Shown in pieces: positions 26,851-37,053 of a DNA stretch of 43,634 nucleotides. Position 1 is the stretch's first letter. Each line of letters starts with the position of its first letter. Source of the DNA: Bacteroides sp. (GTDB lineage Bacteria > Bacteroidota > Bacteroidia > Bacteroidales > Bacteroidaceae); assembly GCA_021203515.1 (NCBI GenBank), contig JAJQAY010000108.1:1-43634 (forward strand), read 5' to 3'. The notes beneath the pieces were generated by a model. It searched no databases, had not been told where the DNA came from, and saw nothing but the letters and a program-made list of their open reading frames with translations. The position numbers and the translations under genes were made by a program.

Positions 26851-27128
26851 AAAAAAAAGCGTGGGAGTCTGTACTTCTGCTTATCCCAAGCTCAGGCTCT
26901 CGCATTGCCCACCTTCAAGGATAAGCAACGCAGCTAGCCCACGCCAAGATGAATATGCAGAACACCACGCTAAGCGTAATGTTTAGATAACACATCTTTA
27001 GCGAGCGCTCCCGTTGCCGTATCATCTTGAAGGTTTCAAATTTGCGAGATTTGAGCTTAGACGATAACGTTTGGTAAACGCCTTTTTCTTAATATCAAGA
27101 TCCCACTAAACCCCACCGGGCTAGTTGG
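26851..27128 (-). ncRNA. Candidate structured RNA with intrinsic terminator
   Basis: On the minus strand, a TATATTTG box (27135-27142) is followed by about 275 bases rich in strong stems. Visible pairs are TATCGTC with GATGATA around TCAAAT/ATTTGA; AAGATG with CATCTT enclosing a 10-bp stem AACATTACGC/GCGTGGTGTT; and GCGTGGG (26938-26944) with CCCACGC (26859-26865) enclosing GCTTATCC/GGGATAAGC. Eight T follow (26851-26858), the look of an intrinsic terminator. It may be a free-standing small RNA or a leader acting on the LPP20 operon. I cannot assign an Rfam family; a 6S-like RNA is one possibility. No protein frame fits. Confidence 0.6.
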
Positions 27129-27134
27129 ATGCTG

Positions 27135-27142
27135 CAAATATA
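27135..27142 (-). promoter_or_regulatory. Predicted -7 box of the structured RNA
   Basis: The complement reads TATATTTG, matching TAnnTTTG. A clear TTTG -33 box at the right spacing is not seen. Confidence 0.55.
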
Positions 27143-27196
27143 ATACAATTTTCTTTAAAACATACAGATAAGTCTTCTTTTTTCAATTACATCTGC

Positions 27197-27239
27197 CAGA
27201 GCAGGGACAGTCTCCAAAAAGGCGGCGAGCCCTACTCTG
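27197..27239 (-). terminator. Hairpin downstream of oxyR
   Basis: CAGAGTAGGG and CCCTGCTCTG (complement strand, 27230-27239 and 27197-27206) form a 10-bp stem with one G-T pair and a 23-base loop. It lies 17 bases after the oxyR stop and before the promoter of the structured RNA, as a transcript end would. There is no strong U-run. Confidence 0.45.
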
Positions 27240-27255
27240 TAGGAATATTTTAGGC

Positions 27256-28181
27256 CTATACCAGTGTTTGCGTTGCTTTCAGCGAGAGCATTTCTTTGGG
27301 TACAGCACTCTGCATCTCTTTTGTCAATGTTTCTAATAATGTATGGCGAATAAAGTTTTTATTAGTCAGCATCACTATCTGTCGGGTGGGGCAGGGGATG
27401 GCGAAAGGATGCGCCAGTTCCTTCTGCGTTTCGTTGAGTTGCGATACGGCCAGTTCCGGGATGAAAGTAATCCCCTTGCCGCCTTCCACCATGCGCATAA
27501 AGGTTTCCATGCTTCCTAGGTGATAGGCAAGCTGGCTGGCTTGGGCGGATTTTAACTGGCAGAAGCGCACCAACTGGTCGCGAAAACAATGTCCCTCGTC
27601 TAGAAGTCAGAGTGGTTCACCGTTCAGGTCGGAGGTACGGGTTACTTCACTCTTGGAGAGAGTGTTCTCGCGAGCCACGTATGCATAAAACTGCTCGTAG
27701 AACAAAGACGTCTGGCTAGACTCCTCCATGCCTGCAAGGTTGGCTACGATGCCTGCGTCTATTTCCCCCGTTTCCAAGGCTTTCTTGATGTCGCTGGTTT
27801 TCATTTCTACTACTCTGATGTCCAGTTGCGGATACTTCTTCATCAGTTGGGGGAAGAAGCGGGGCAACAAGTAGGGGCTATGGTAGGCAGTATGCCGAGC
27901 TTGAAGGTTCCGGTGAGCGAATGTTTTTCTTCCTCTATAATATTCTTTATGCGATTGGCCTGAACTAATACATTTTGAGCTTGTTCTATGATGTGGCTGC
28001 CGATGGGAGTGGGGCAGACGGGTTGCTGGCTGCGGTCGAATATCTTCGTATCCAGTTCCTCTTCCAGTTTCTGAATCATGGCGCTCAGGGTGGGTTGCGT
28101 GACCCGGCAATATTCTGCTGCTTTGGCAAAGTGACGGAACTGATTGACTGCAAGGATATATTCCAATTGTTGTAAAGTCAT
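27256..28181 (-). pseudogene. oxyR: Peroxide-sensing LysR regulator OxyR, one frameshift and one stop
   Basis: OxyR senses hydrogen peroxide through a reversible disulfide and activates ahpCF, dps and others. The N-terminal winged helix reads MTLQQLEYILAVNQFRHFAK, and the redox pair is in GHCFRDQLVRFC, with two Cys nine residues apart as in E. coli C199/C208. Breaks are the G-run 27874-27877 (one base missing) and a TGA at 27607-27609 inside EPL-stop-LLDEGHC, where TGG (Trp) would be normal. Rebuilt length is about 308 residues, standard. It is divergent from dps, its expected target. All other parts look functional. Confidence 0.9.
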
Positions 28182-28241
28182 AGTACAGGGCTTTTGAGTA
28201 TTATTTATAGAAAGCGTCTATGTAAAGATAGAAATTATCTG

Positions 28242-28273
28242 TTTGACAAGCATTGGTTTGCCCCTTATCTTTG
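28242..28273 (+). promoter_or_regulatory. dps promoter, full Bacteroides consensus
   Basis: TTTG (28242-28245) then 20 bases then TATCTTTG (28266-28273). The dps ATG lies 49 bases downstream. The oxyR start is at 28181, so an OxyR binding site could lie in 28182-28241. A near-match TATCTTTA on the complement (28223-28230) may serve oxyR. Confidence 0.8.
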
Positions 28274-28322
28274 CATCACAGAACAAAAGAAATTTAGTAT
28301 AAACCATTAAAATAAAAGAATT

Positions 28323-28811
28323 ATGAAGACTTTAGATTACTTACATTTAAATGAAGCAAAAGTTGCTAACGTAGTATCGGCATTAAACCAATTATTGGCA
28401 GACTTCCAAGTACATTACACTAACCTTCGCGGTATGCATTGGAACATCAAGGGACACGGTTTCTTCGTATTGCACGAGAAGTTTGAAAGCATGTATGACG
28501 ACACTGCTGAAAAGGTGGACGAAATTGCAGAACGTCTTTTGATGTTGGGTAGCGCACCTGAGAATAAGTTCAGTGAATACCTGAAGATTGCAAAGATTAA
28601 GGAAGTTTCCAATATCTCTTGTGGCAGCGAGGCCGTTGACCATATCCTTGAAACTTACGGTTACCTCATCGGCGAAGAAAGAAAAGTGATAGAACTTGCC
28701 AACGAGGCTGGTGATGACGCAACTGCCGACCTGATGACCGGTTATCTGAAAGAACAGGAAAAGATGGTTTGGATGCTCGTCGCTTTCAGCACAAAGAGTT
28801 GCGAGAAGTAA
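28323..28811 (+). CDS. dps: DNA starvation/stationary-phase protection protein Dps
   Basis: Dps forms 12-subunit cages that oxidise and store iron with peroxide, protecting DNA. The 162-residue protein has the family pattern GMHWNIKGHGFFVLHEKFES. The ferroxidase set by spacing is His39, His51, Glu55 (often Asp), Asp66 and Glu70 (VDEIAER). The frame is clean and a full promoter lies upstream. Its divergent neighbour is oxyR, so peroxide induction is expected. The downstream EamA gene converges on it with a 3-base gap. Confidence 0.96.
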   Translation: MKTLDYLHLNEAKVANVVSALNQLLADFQVHYTNLRGMHWNIKGHGFFVLHEKFESMYDDTAEKVDEIAERLLMLGSAPENKFSEYLKIAKIKEVSNISCGSEAVDHILETYGYLIGEERKVIELANEAGDDATADLMTGYLKEQEKMVWMLVAFSTKSCEK

Positions 28812-28814
28812 GGA

Positions 28815-29677
28815 TTATCTTTTCAGAATAATAATAGTCACAGCCGAGATAATCAGCAAAATTCCCAAGGCTATGCTCTGTGTGAACGGCTCCCCGAAAA
28901 TGGCGATGCCTACACAGACAGCAGTAACAGGCTCCATAGTTCCCAATACAGAGGTGAGCGTGGAGCCTATATTTTTGATGGCGCGCACCAGCGCAAGGTT
29001 GGATACAACGGTGGGAACCAGTGCCAGCATAATCAGATTGCCCCATGTCGTGCGGTCGGGAATAGCTTGTAGTCCGATGCCTGCTGCTTCTATTCCGATG
29101 AAAAGGAGTATTCCGCCGAATAGAAAGACGTAGAACGTCATTTTAAGCCCCTTCATTTCCAGATTTTTCAGTTGGCTGACCGTCACCAGGTAGAGCGCAC
29201 AACCGAGCGCAGAAAGCAAAACAGTGAATATTCCGAGCCACGTGACTTTCCCCGTCGTGTCTCCCTGGGAAAGGAAAAAGACACCACTCACCGCCAGCGC
29301 AATCGCTCCGATGCGCCACGCGGACTTCTTCTCACGGAAGAAGAACATCATGATAAGAGTGGTGAGTACCGGATACATGAAATGAATGGTAGTGGCCACG
29401 CCGCTTGCCATGAACTTGTATCCCCAAAACAGAAATATGGCCGAACTGTCGTAAAGGAATGCTAAGAATAAAAGCGGGAGTATTTCTTTCCGGCGGATGC
29501 GGAACGACTGCTTGTCGAGCAGCAATATCCCCGCCAGTGCCAGCATGGCGAACAGGAAGCGGTAAAACAAAATGGACCAGAACTCCATCCCCTGCCGCAT
29601 GGCAGGGATTGTGGACAACGGGATGAGCCCGAAGCTCGCAGAGGAGAGTAGTCCATATAAGAAACCGTTTATCTTGT

Positions 29678-29681
<4 letters not shown>
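28815..29681 (-). CDS. EamA/DMT-superfamily transporter
   Basis: A 288-residue inner-membrane protein with ten hydrophobic segments in two EamA repeats, typical of the drug/metabolite transporter superfamily. Examples are FWSILFYRFLFAMLALAGIL in the first repeat and TLTSVLGTMEPVTAVCVGIA in the second, with the EP motif before the last helices. The substrate cannot be told; members export amino acids, sugars or nucleotides. The ATG overlaps the stop of the DEAD-box gene (29678-29681, ATGA), so both are probably co-transcribed. Confidence 0.85.
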
Positions 29682-31609
<1,928 letters not shown>

Positions 31610-31640
31610 TAAATCTTTGTATATCTTTATATTTCGGGCG

Positions 31641-31648
31641 CAAAGATA
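31641..31648 (-). promoter_or_regulatory. Predicted -7 box of the DEAD-box gene
   Basis: The complement reads TATCTTTG, 31 bases upstream of the ATG at 31609. Confidence 0.55.
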
Positions 31649-31655
31649 ATGATTA

Positions 31656-31745
31656 TTTAGTGATTAGTGATTAGTGATTAGTGATTAATTGATGTGAGAG
31701 GGTAATATTTGTGATAAATAAATCACTAATCACTCATCACTTAAC
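31656..31745. repeat. GTGATTA tandem repeats with inverted copy
   Basis: Four TAGTGAT units lie at 31657-31687 and two inverted AATCACT units plus CATCAC at 31721-31740, so the ends can pair into a long hairpin. It lies between the DEAD-box gene and the phosphatase gene and may terminate or isolate them. Confidence 0.6.
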
Positions 31746-31760
31746 CCTCATCACTAACCG

Positions 31761-32822
31761 CTAATTGCTCAACAAGATGCTTTGCAACATTTTCATATCC
31801 TCTTTGCTCAGCCCTATTCCTTTTTGCAGATAGGTGTTTATGTCGCCGTATTTGCGTTCGGCTTCGTCTTTGGCGGCGTTCAGGAAGTCTTCACGTGCCG
31901 AGAACAGAGTGGTGATGGCTTCTTGCGAGCGTGCCGGAGGTTGGTAAGCATATTGCGAGGCTTTGGGGATGTTGAAATAATCGTTGCTGAGGCGGTAATC
32001 TTCCATGATGATGTCCTCGTTTACACCGAGTGCGGCAAGTGTCAATGCGGAAACCACTCCGGTGCGTCCCTTGCCCGAAGAGCAATGAATGACGACGGGA
32101 TAGCTGTTCTTATCCAGCAGGATGTCGAATATCTGCCGGTATTCCTTGGTGTACTTGTCAATTAAGTCGCGGTTCATCTGCTCCACCATGCGGTATATGG
32201 TGTCGGTTTTTATCTTTCCTTCGCACATTCCCTGCAGAATGTCTTCCATATCTCCGGTGGCGAAGGGGATATGTACCACGTTGAACTTCTGGGACAAGGG
32301 GCTTTGGGCACGTATTTCCGAAACGGCTCTCAGGTCAATGACCGTTTTGATGCCGATGTTTTTAAGTTCCCTGCGCGCACAGCCTTCCAGGTTGTCTATC
32401 TCTGCCGAACGGTAGAGCGTACCCCAGCGGGTCTGCTTTTTGGTGGAGTAAGAGGGATAGCCGCCCAGGTCGCGGAAGTTCTGTATGCCGGGGATGTTGA
32501 CATTTCGCGTGGCAACTTTTACCCGGTATTTGTCACCGAAGACCAGGGTGTAATAGTAGCGCTGGGTAGGGTCGGTGGTGATAACCGTCATTCTTTGGTC
32601 CGAAATGTTTGCGACGGCAACGGGGTCGTTCTCCGGAATTAAGTTCGGGTCGGTAGAGGCGTAGACTTTCACGTTTCCTTTAATGAGAGGGGTTATTTCC
32701 CATTTCACGATACTGTTTCCTACATTATTTTCTTCGCATACAACGGTTATATGAGGAACTGTGCCGCTGCAAGAGGGAGGCAGCACTACCAGAGCCAGTA
32801 AGTTCAGCAAATTCTTGTTCAT
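31761..32822 (-). CDS. Secreted tyrosine/serine phosphatase (Y_phosphatase3 type), lipoprotein-like
   Basis: A 353-residue protein. The N-terminus MNKNLLNLLALVVLPPSCSG is a signal peptide with a possible lipobox (PPSC). After an Ig-like region (about 25-115) comes a phosphatase domain with GIQNFRDLGGYPS near 117 and the catalytic loop VIHCSSGKGRTGVVSAL (Cys near 247, Arg near 253). Family members remove phosphate from tyrosine or from lipids. The ATG at 32822 is preferred over one two codons upstream because it gives a better signal peptide. The frame is clean. Confidence 0.87.
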   Translation of the reverse strand: MNKNLLNLLALVVLPPSCSGTVPHITVVCEENNVGNSIVKWEITPLIKGNVKVYASTDPNLIPENDPVAVANISDQRMTVITTDPTQRYYYTLVFGDKYRVKVATRNVNIPGIQNFRDLGGYPSYSTKKQTRWGTLYRSAEIDNLEGCARRELKNIGIKTVIDLRAVSEIRAQSPLSQKFNVVHIPFATGDMEDILQGMCEGKIKTDTIYRMVEQMNRDLIDKYTKEYRQIFDILLDKNSYPVVIHCSSGKGRTGVVSALTLAALGVNEDIIMEDYRLSNDYFNIPKASQYAYQPPARSQEAITTLFSAREDFLNAAKDEAERKYGDINTYLQKGIGLSKEDMKMLQSILLSN

Positions 32823-32858
32823 ATGCATAATTCGTAATCTCTCTAATGTCGTCTACAG

Positions 32859-32866
32859 CAAATATA
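32859..32866 (-). promoter_or_regulatory. Predicted -7 box of the phosphatase gene
   Basis: The complement reads TATATTTG, 36 bases upstream of the ATG at 32822. Confidence 0.5.
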
Positions 32867-32943
32867 TCGTTTTTCATCACAAAGTATACGGCAGGGATAA
32901 AGGTTTTATATTTTTTAAATGATAATTTATATAGATAGGAAAT

Positions 32944-32996
32944 GTCGCCTACTATCGAGGCGAAGGTCGCCTACCTTCGCACTGATGGTAGGCGAC
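32944..32996. terminator. GTCGCCTACC hairpin downstream of the sugar kinase
   Basis: GTCGCCTACC (32966-32975) pairs perfectly with GGTAGGCGAC (32987-32996) over an 11-base loop. A third copy GTCGCCTAC (32944-32952) could compete. It lies 72 bases after the kinase stop (minus strand); no T-run is evident. Confidence 0.5.
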
Positions 32997-33067
32997 TATT
33001 GAAGCTGTATTGATAATGAGTGTTTTATGAATGCTTGGCTACACAATAACCGATTTCGGACATTTCC

Positions 33068-33988
33068 TTATTTATACTTTTCCGCAAATTCTTTGGATAC
33101 AGAATTGCTGAGGCTTTTGCAGACCTCTGCTGCAAACTCCATCCCGCAACGGACAACGTTGTCCCAAGTGGCCTCGCTCATCGCATTCAGGTCGTCGTAG
33201 CGGACATCGTATTTCAGCAAGCCGTAAATGATGCCGGCATTGAAGTTGTCGCCCGCACCGACCGTGCTGACTGCCTCCAACGGTGGAATATCATACTCCT
33301 TGGAGATAGTTTTGGTGCGCAACGCTATCTTCTCCGCCCCTGCCGTGCAGAGGAAGTTGGGGCAATAGAACTTCACCTTGTCCTTGTATATCTTGTCCGC
33401 ATCGCGCAAGTTGTACATGTAGAAGAAGTCTTCCTGCGAACCACGTACGATGTCGGCATATTCCAGGTTTTCGATGATAGTGGGCGCCAGCCAGATGGCC
33501 TCCTCCTTGCGGGAAGAACGGAAGTTGGGGTCATAGTAGACTATCGCCTTTTTCTCGCGCGCCCTCTCAAGCAACTCCAGTATCTTATCCCGCAATATCG
33601 GATTGAGTGCATAGTAAGAGCCTATAACCACGATGTCGTCTTCCTCCAACTGAGGGTAAACGATGCCGAGGCGCTGCTTGGGATAGTCCTTATAAAAGAT
33701 GTATTCCGCGTCGCTCTGTTCGTTCAGGAAAGCAAGCGATACGGGCGATTTCCCGTCGGGGAACACATTGACGTGGTCGGTCGGGATATTATTCTCGCGC
33801 ATGAACCGGAGGATGATATTACCCACCTGGTCGTTGCCCGTTTCGCTGATGAAGCAGACGGGCACATCGGTGCGCCCCAGCGACACGATTCCGTTGAACA
33901 CAGAGCCACCCGGAACGGCGGCAGTAGGTTGTTCGCCACGGAAAAGAATGTCTAATATAGTTTCTCCGATGCCGACTACTTTTCGCAT
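33068..33988 (-). CDS. PfkB-family carbohydrate kinase (fructokinase-like)
   Basis: A 306-residue sugar kinase of the ribokinase/PfkB family. The N-terminal part KVVGIGETILDILF and the substrate-binding GGSVFNGIVSLGR are typical, and the C-terminal signature VSTVGAGDNFNAG holds the catalytic Asp and the anion hole. Many Bacteroides homologues are annotated as fructokinase, but the sugar is not certain. The start is the ATG at 33988; an earlier in-frame start would lie deep in the upstream gene. It overlaps the KdsD-like gene by 13 bases, so the two are coupled. Confidence 0.88.
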   Translation of the reverse strand: MRKVVGIGETILDILFRGEQPTAAVPGGSVFNGIVSLGRTDVPVCFISETGNDQVGNIILRFMRENNIPTDHVNVFPDGKSPVSLAFLNEQSDAEYIFYKDYPKQRLGIVYPQLEEDDIVVIGSYYALNPILRDKILELLERAREKKAIVYYDPNFRSSRKEEAIWLAPTIIENLEYADIVRGSQEDFFYMYNLRDADKIYKDKVKFYCPNFLCTAGAEKIALRTKTISKEYDIPPLEAVSTVGAGDNFNAGIIYGLLKYDVRYDDLNAMSEATWDNVVRCGMEFAAEVCKSLSNSVSKEFAEKYK

Positions 33989-34581
33989 AATAACCTTGAT
34001 TTTTCTCCGAGGTAGCCGCCGTGATGGCGTTTGGAATACTCTTCGATTGTGAAGTTGGTTTGTTTCATCGTCTGCACCACCAGGATGTCGCCGATGACGG
34101 TCATGGCAGTGGTGGAGGTGGTAGGCGTCATGCCCAGCGTACATACCTCTTTGGGGTGTCCGGTGCTGAGGCATACATTGGACTCGTGTGCCAGCGGACT
34201 ATCGGGATTACCCGTGATGACGATAAACTTCAAGTCCGGGTTTAAGTTATGCGCCAATTGCGTCAGTTCTACGATTTCGCGCGTCTTCCCCGAGCTGGAG
34301 ATGAGAAGCAGTAAGTCGTTTTTCTGCAAGATGCCGAGGTCGCCATGCTGCGCTTCGCTGGGATGCAGAAAGACCGATGGAACACCTGTCGAACAGAAAG
34401 TGGTGGCGATGTTCATGGCTATCTGTCCTGCCTTGCCCATACCGGAAGTCACCAGTTTACCCTTTTTGCGGTGTATTTGTTCTACAATCAGCTCTACAGC
34501 CTTCTCGTAAGCGTCTGTCACCGGAATATTCAGTACGGCTTGTGCTTCTTTCTGCAAGAGCTCTTTAATGGATTCAATCAT
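33976..34581 (-). CDS. kdsD: SIS-domain sugar phosphate isomerase, KdsD-like (D-arabinose-5-phosphate isomerase)
   Basis: A 201-residue protein with one SIS domain: GKLVTSGMGKAGQIAMNIAT (about 41-60) and LLISSSGKTREIVEL, with HPSEAQHGDLG between them. These fit KdsD, which makes D-arabinose 5-phosphate for Kdo and lipopolysaccharide. It has no CBS pair at the C-terminus, unlike E. coli KdsD (about 328 residues); short, CBS-less isomerases are known in Bacteroides. It is followed directly by the PfkB kinase. The function is well supported by motif, but the exact sugar is inferred. Confidence 0.8.
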   Translation of the reverse strand: MIESIKELLQKEAQAVLNIPVTDAYEKAVELIVEQIHRKKGKLVTSGMGKAGQIAMNIATTFCSTGVPSVFLHPSEAQHGDLGILQKNDLLLLISSSGKTREIVELTQLAHNLNPDLKFIVITGNPDSPLAHESNVCLSTGHPKEVCTLGMTPTTSTTAMTVIGDILVVQTMKQTNFTIEEYSKRHHGGYLGEKSRLLCEK

Positions 34582-34667
34582 TTTATTAATGTGCTAATAT
34601 GATTAATGGCTAATGTGTTAACGTGCAAATATCTGCAATTTTCCATAAATGGCAATAAGTTTTATTG

Positions 34668-34675
34668 TATTTTTG
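34668..34675 (+). promoter_or_regulatory. Predicted -7 box of the M16 peptidase gene
   Basis: TATTTTTG lies 27 bases before the ATG at 34703. An earlier in-frame start at 34649 would lie upstream of the box, which favours 34703. Confidence 0.6.
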
Positions 34676-34702
34676 TGTCCTCAATTTGTTTTGAACGTAA
34701 GA

Positions 34703-35950
34703 ATGAAGAAGTTAAAAGAAGAAATACCGCCGCATTGCCATCTGCATACTCTGCCGAATGGGTTGCGCATCATCCATGAACCATCGGCTTCGAAAGTGGC
34801 TTATTGTGGGTTTGCGGTGGATGCCGGCACGCGCGATGAACTTGAAAATGAGCAAGGTATGGCGCACTTTGTGGAGCATCTTATCTTTAAGGGAACCCGG
34901 AAGCGCAAGGCTTGGCACATCCTGAACCGCATGGAGAATGTGGGGGGTGATTTGAACGCCTACACCAATAAGGAGGAGACGGTGGTTTATTCTGCTTTTC
35001 TTATCGAGCACTTCGGGCGTGCTTTCGAGTTGCTGACTGATATTGTATTCCACTCTGTTTTTCCCGAACGGGAGATTGAGAAGGAGACAGAAGTCATTAT
35101 TGACGAGATACAGTCTTATGAAGACAATCCCTCCGAACTGATATTTGATGATTTCGAGGACTTGATATTTCGCGGACATCCGTTGGGGCGTAATATCCTC
35201 GGTAATCCTGAACAACTGAAAACCTTCCGTAGTGAAGATGCGACGGCGTTCACTTCCCGGTTCTATCATCCTGGCAATATGGTCTTCTTTGTTCTGGGCA
35301 ATATAGATTTTAAGCAAGTAGTGCGCTGGGCGGAAAAGCTGCTGGCAGATATTCCTGCCGTGTCTGTTGATAACCGTCGCATGCCACCGCCGCTTTATGT
35401 CCCGAAGCATCTCACCCTGGACAAAGATATCCATCAGATGCATATCATGATTGGTAGCCGGGGGTATAACGCCTACGACGATAAGCGGACGGCACTCTAT
35501 CTGCTCAACAATATCCTGGGAGGCCCCGGCATGAACAGTCGTCTGAATGTCTCCCTGCGCGAACGGCGTGGCTTGGTCTACAACGTGGAGTCTAACTTGA
35601 TCTCCTATACCGATACGGGTACTTTCTGCATATACTTCGGTTGCGACCCCGAGGATGCCGACCTCTGTACCCGCCTGGTGCATAAAGAGCTGAAACGGAT
35701 GCGGGATGTCAGGATGACTTCTTCCCAACTTGCTGCTGCGAAGAAACAACTCATCGGACAAATCGGTGTTGCTTCGGATAATAACGAGAACAATGCGCTC
35801 GGTATGGGCAAGACGTTTCTGCACTATAATAAATATGAAACTTCCGAAGCGGTGTTCCAACGTATCGAACAGCTCACTCCGGAAGTCTTGCTAGAAGTGG
35901 CAAACGAGATGTTTGTCGAGGACTATCTTTCTACCTTAATTTATCGTTAA
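34703..35950 (+). CDS. M16 family zinc metallopeptidase (insulinase-like, processing peptidase)
   Basis: A 415-residue M16B-type peptidase. The inverted zinc motif HFVEHL (about residues 53-58) has the HxxEH pattern, and the third ligand Glu is in EETVVYSAF or the following helix, as usual. The C-terminal half contains the substrate-binding GGPGMNSRLNVSLRERRGLV. There is no signal peptide, so it is likely cytoplasmic. Homologues degrade small peptides or signal fragments. The start is chosen downstream of the promoter box. It converges on the phosphodiesterase gene with a 6-base gap. Confidence 0.92.
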   Translation: MKKLKEEIPPHCHLHTLPNGLRIIHEPSASKVAYCGFAVDAGTRDELENEQGMAHFVEHLIFKGTRKRKAWHILNRMENVGGDLNAYTNKEETVVYSAFLIEHFGRAFELLTDIVFHSVFPEREIEKETEVIIDEIQSYEDNPSELIFDDFEDLIFRGHPLGRNILGNPEQLKTFRSEDATAFTSRFYHPGNMVFFVLGNIDFKQVVRWAEKLLADIPAVSVDNRRMPPPLYVPKHLTLDKDIHQMHIMIGSRGYNAYDDKRTALYLLNNILGGPGMNSRLNVSLRERRGLVYNVESNLISYTDTGTFCIYFGCDPEDADLCTRLVHKELKRMRDVRMTSSQLAAAKKQLIGQIGVASDNNENNALGMGKTFLHYNKYETSEAVFQRIEQLTPEVLLEVANEMFVEDYLSTLIYR

Positions 35951-35956
35951 TACCCT

Positions 35957-36866
35957 TTATTTGAAAACTTGTTTCATGGGACGTCCTATCCACACTTGCG
36001 GTTGTTCTAATTCGAAGATATAGGCAATGGTGGAAGCGACGTCGAATTGCATCATGCTTTCATGGAACTCCAATCCTTTCTTTACGTTCTTGCCCGAAAT
36101 AATGAAAGGCGTCTGCATCTCCTGCATGGTGATGCCGCCGTGTCCTTTGTTGATGCCGCCATGGTCGGCAGTGAGGATAAAGATGGTTTCGTCCAGCATA
36201 CCGGCATCTTTTACGGCTTACACAATGCGGTTGACGTAAGTGTCGAGTTCTTTCAGCTTTGCATAATATTCGGGAGTGTCATGTCCGGCTTGGTGTCCCA
36301 CGTGGTCCGGATTGTCGAAGCAAACGGCAAGTAGGGTGGGGTGTTTCTCCTTAATATAAGTCTCTGCCATGTTGTACAGTGCTTCTGGGTACTTGTTGTA
36401 GTCGGGGGCTTTAGCATGATGGCTTAATGCGAGCGTATCCACCAGATACTTGATACCGTCCCACTCGTACAGGCAACCGATTTCAGCTTTCGGTTGGGCG
36501 TCGCGCAATAGTTGGAATACGGTAGGGAAGATGCCGTGCTCATTCAGTACGCGTGAAGGCAGTTCAGGTGTTTTGGAGCCCCATTGGGTGTATCCATGCA
36601 GCTCGGGACCTGCTCCCATAAACATGGAAGCCCAGTTGATGGCACTGGAAGAGGGAAGGGTGGAACGCTTTTCCAACGTATAGGCTCCGTCCGACATAAG
36701 TTGCTTGATGGTGGGTATATCTGCCTTGGGGACACTGTAGGCTCCCCAGCCGTCCAGGCCGATTAAGATAACATGTTTTGCTTTTTTGCTTGGCGTTGCA
36801 TGGAGCAGCAACCAGAAGTAATACTGCGCAGATGGCCAGTACACATTTCATTGTAGTTCTTTTCAT
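35957..36866 (-). pseudogene. Type I phosphodiesterase/nucleotide pyrophosphatase (alkaline phosphatase superfamily), frameshift and stop
   Basis: The signal peptide begins MKRTTMKCVLAICAVLLLVA at 36866. After the break in the T-run 36782-36787 the protein reads HVILIGLDGWGAYSVPKADI, a first metal ligand (Asp), then STLPSSSAINWASMFMGAG (nucleophile Ser/Thr region), DNPDHVGHQAGHD and TADHGGINKGHGG with the other metal ligands. A TAA at 36218-36220 interrupts it (NRIV-stop-AVKDAG); CAA (Gln) would fit. Rebuilt length about 302 residues. Enzymes of this family hydrolyse phosphodiester or pyrophosphate bonds in the periplasm. Confidence 0.82.
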
Positions 36867-36895
36867 GGATGTATAGTATTAAATTTATGAATGTA

Positions 36896-36903
36896 CAAAT
36901 ATA
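36896..36903 (-). promoter_or_regulatory. Predicted -7 box of the phosphodiesterase gene
   Basis: The complement reads TATATTTG, 29 bases upstream of the ATG at 36866. Confidence 0.5.
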
Positions 36904-37021
36904 GACAAAATAATGGTGGACGGCCGGGTACATTATGCAAAAGAAGTGCGTTAAATGATTAATCGGAAGATTGTGGCATATAGGATGGAAAATAAGTATA
37001 CATCTTTTTGGCGGTGCTGTG

Positions 37022-37029
37022 TATTTTTG
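37022..37029 (+). promoter_or_regulatory. Predicted -7 box of the GH105-heparinase gene
   Basis: TATTTTTG lies 24 bases before the ATG at 37054. A TTTG at 37007-37010 is too close to be a normal -33 element. Confidence 0.55.
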
Positions 37030-37053
37030 CAAAACATGTAAATCTATTGCATT

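Noticed and set aside
26851..27128. tmRNA, RNase P RNA or SRP RNA
   Set aside because: None of the conserved core sequences of these RNAs were found on either strand.
19571..27609. TGA read as Trp (alternative genetic code)
   Set aside because: Two interrupted genes would read Trp at TGA, but ruvB and the DUF389 gene end with TGA and normal Trp codons are TGG. Other stops are TAA and TAG, so recoding does not explain the pattern.
31656..31745. CRISPR or minisatellite of interest
   Set aside because: Short GTGATTA repeats with an inverted copy are a simple hairpin; no spacers or coding value.
34712..35860. Long open frame on the minus strand (382 residues)
   Set aside because: It is the antisense frame of the M16 peptidase, whose zinc motif and length are convincing.
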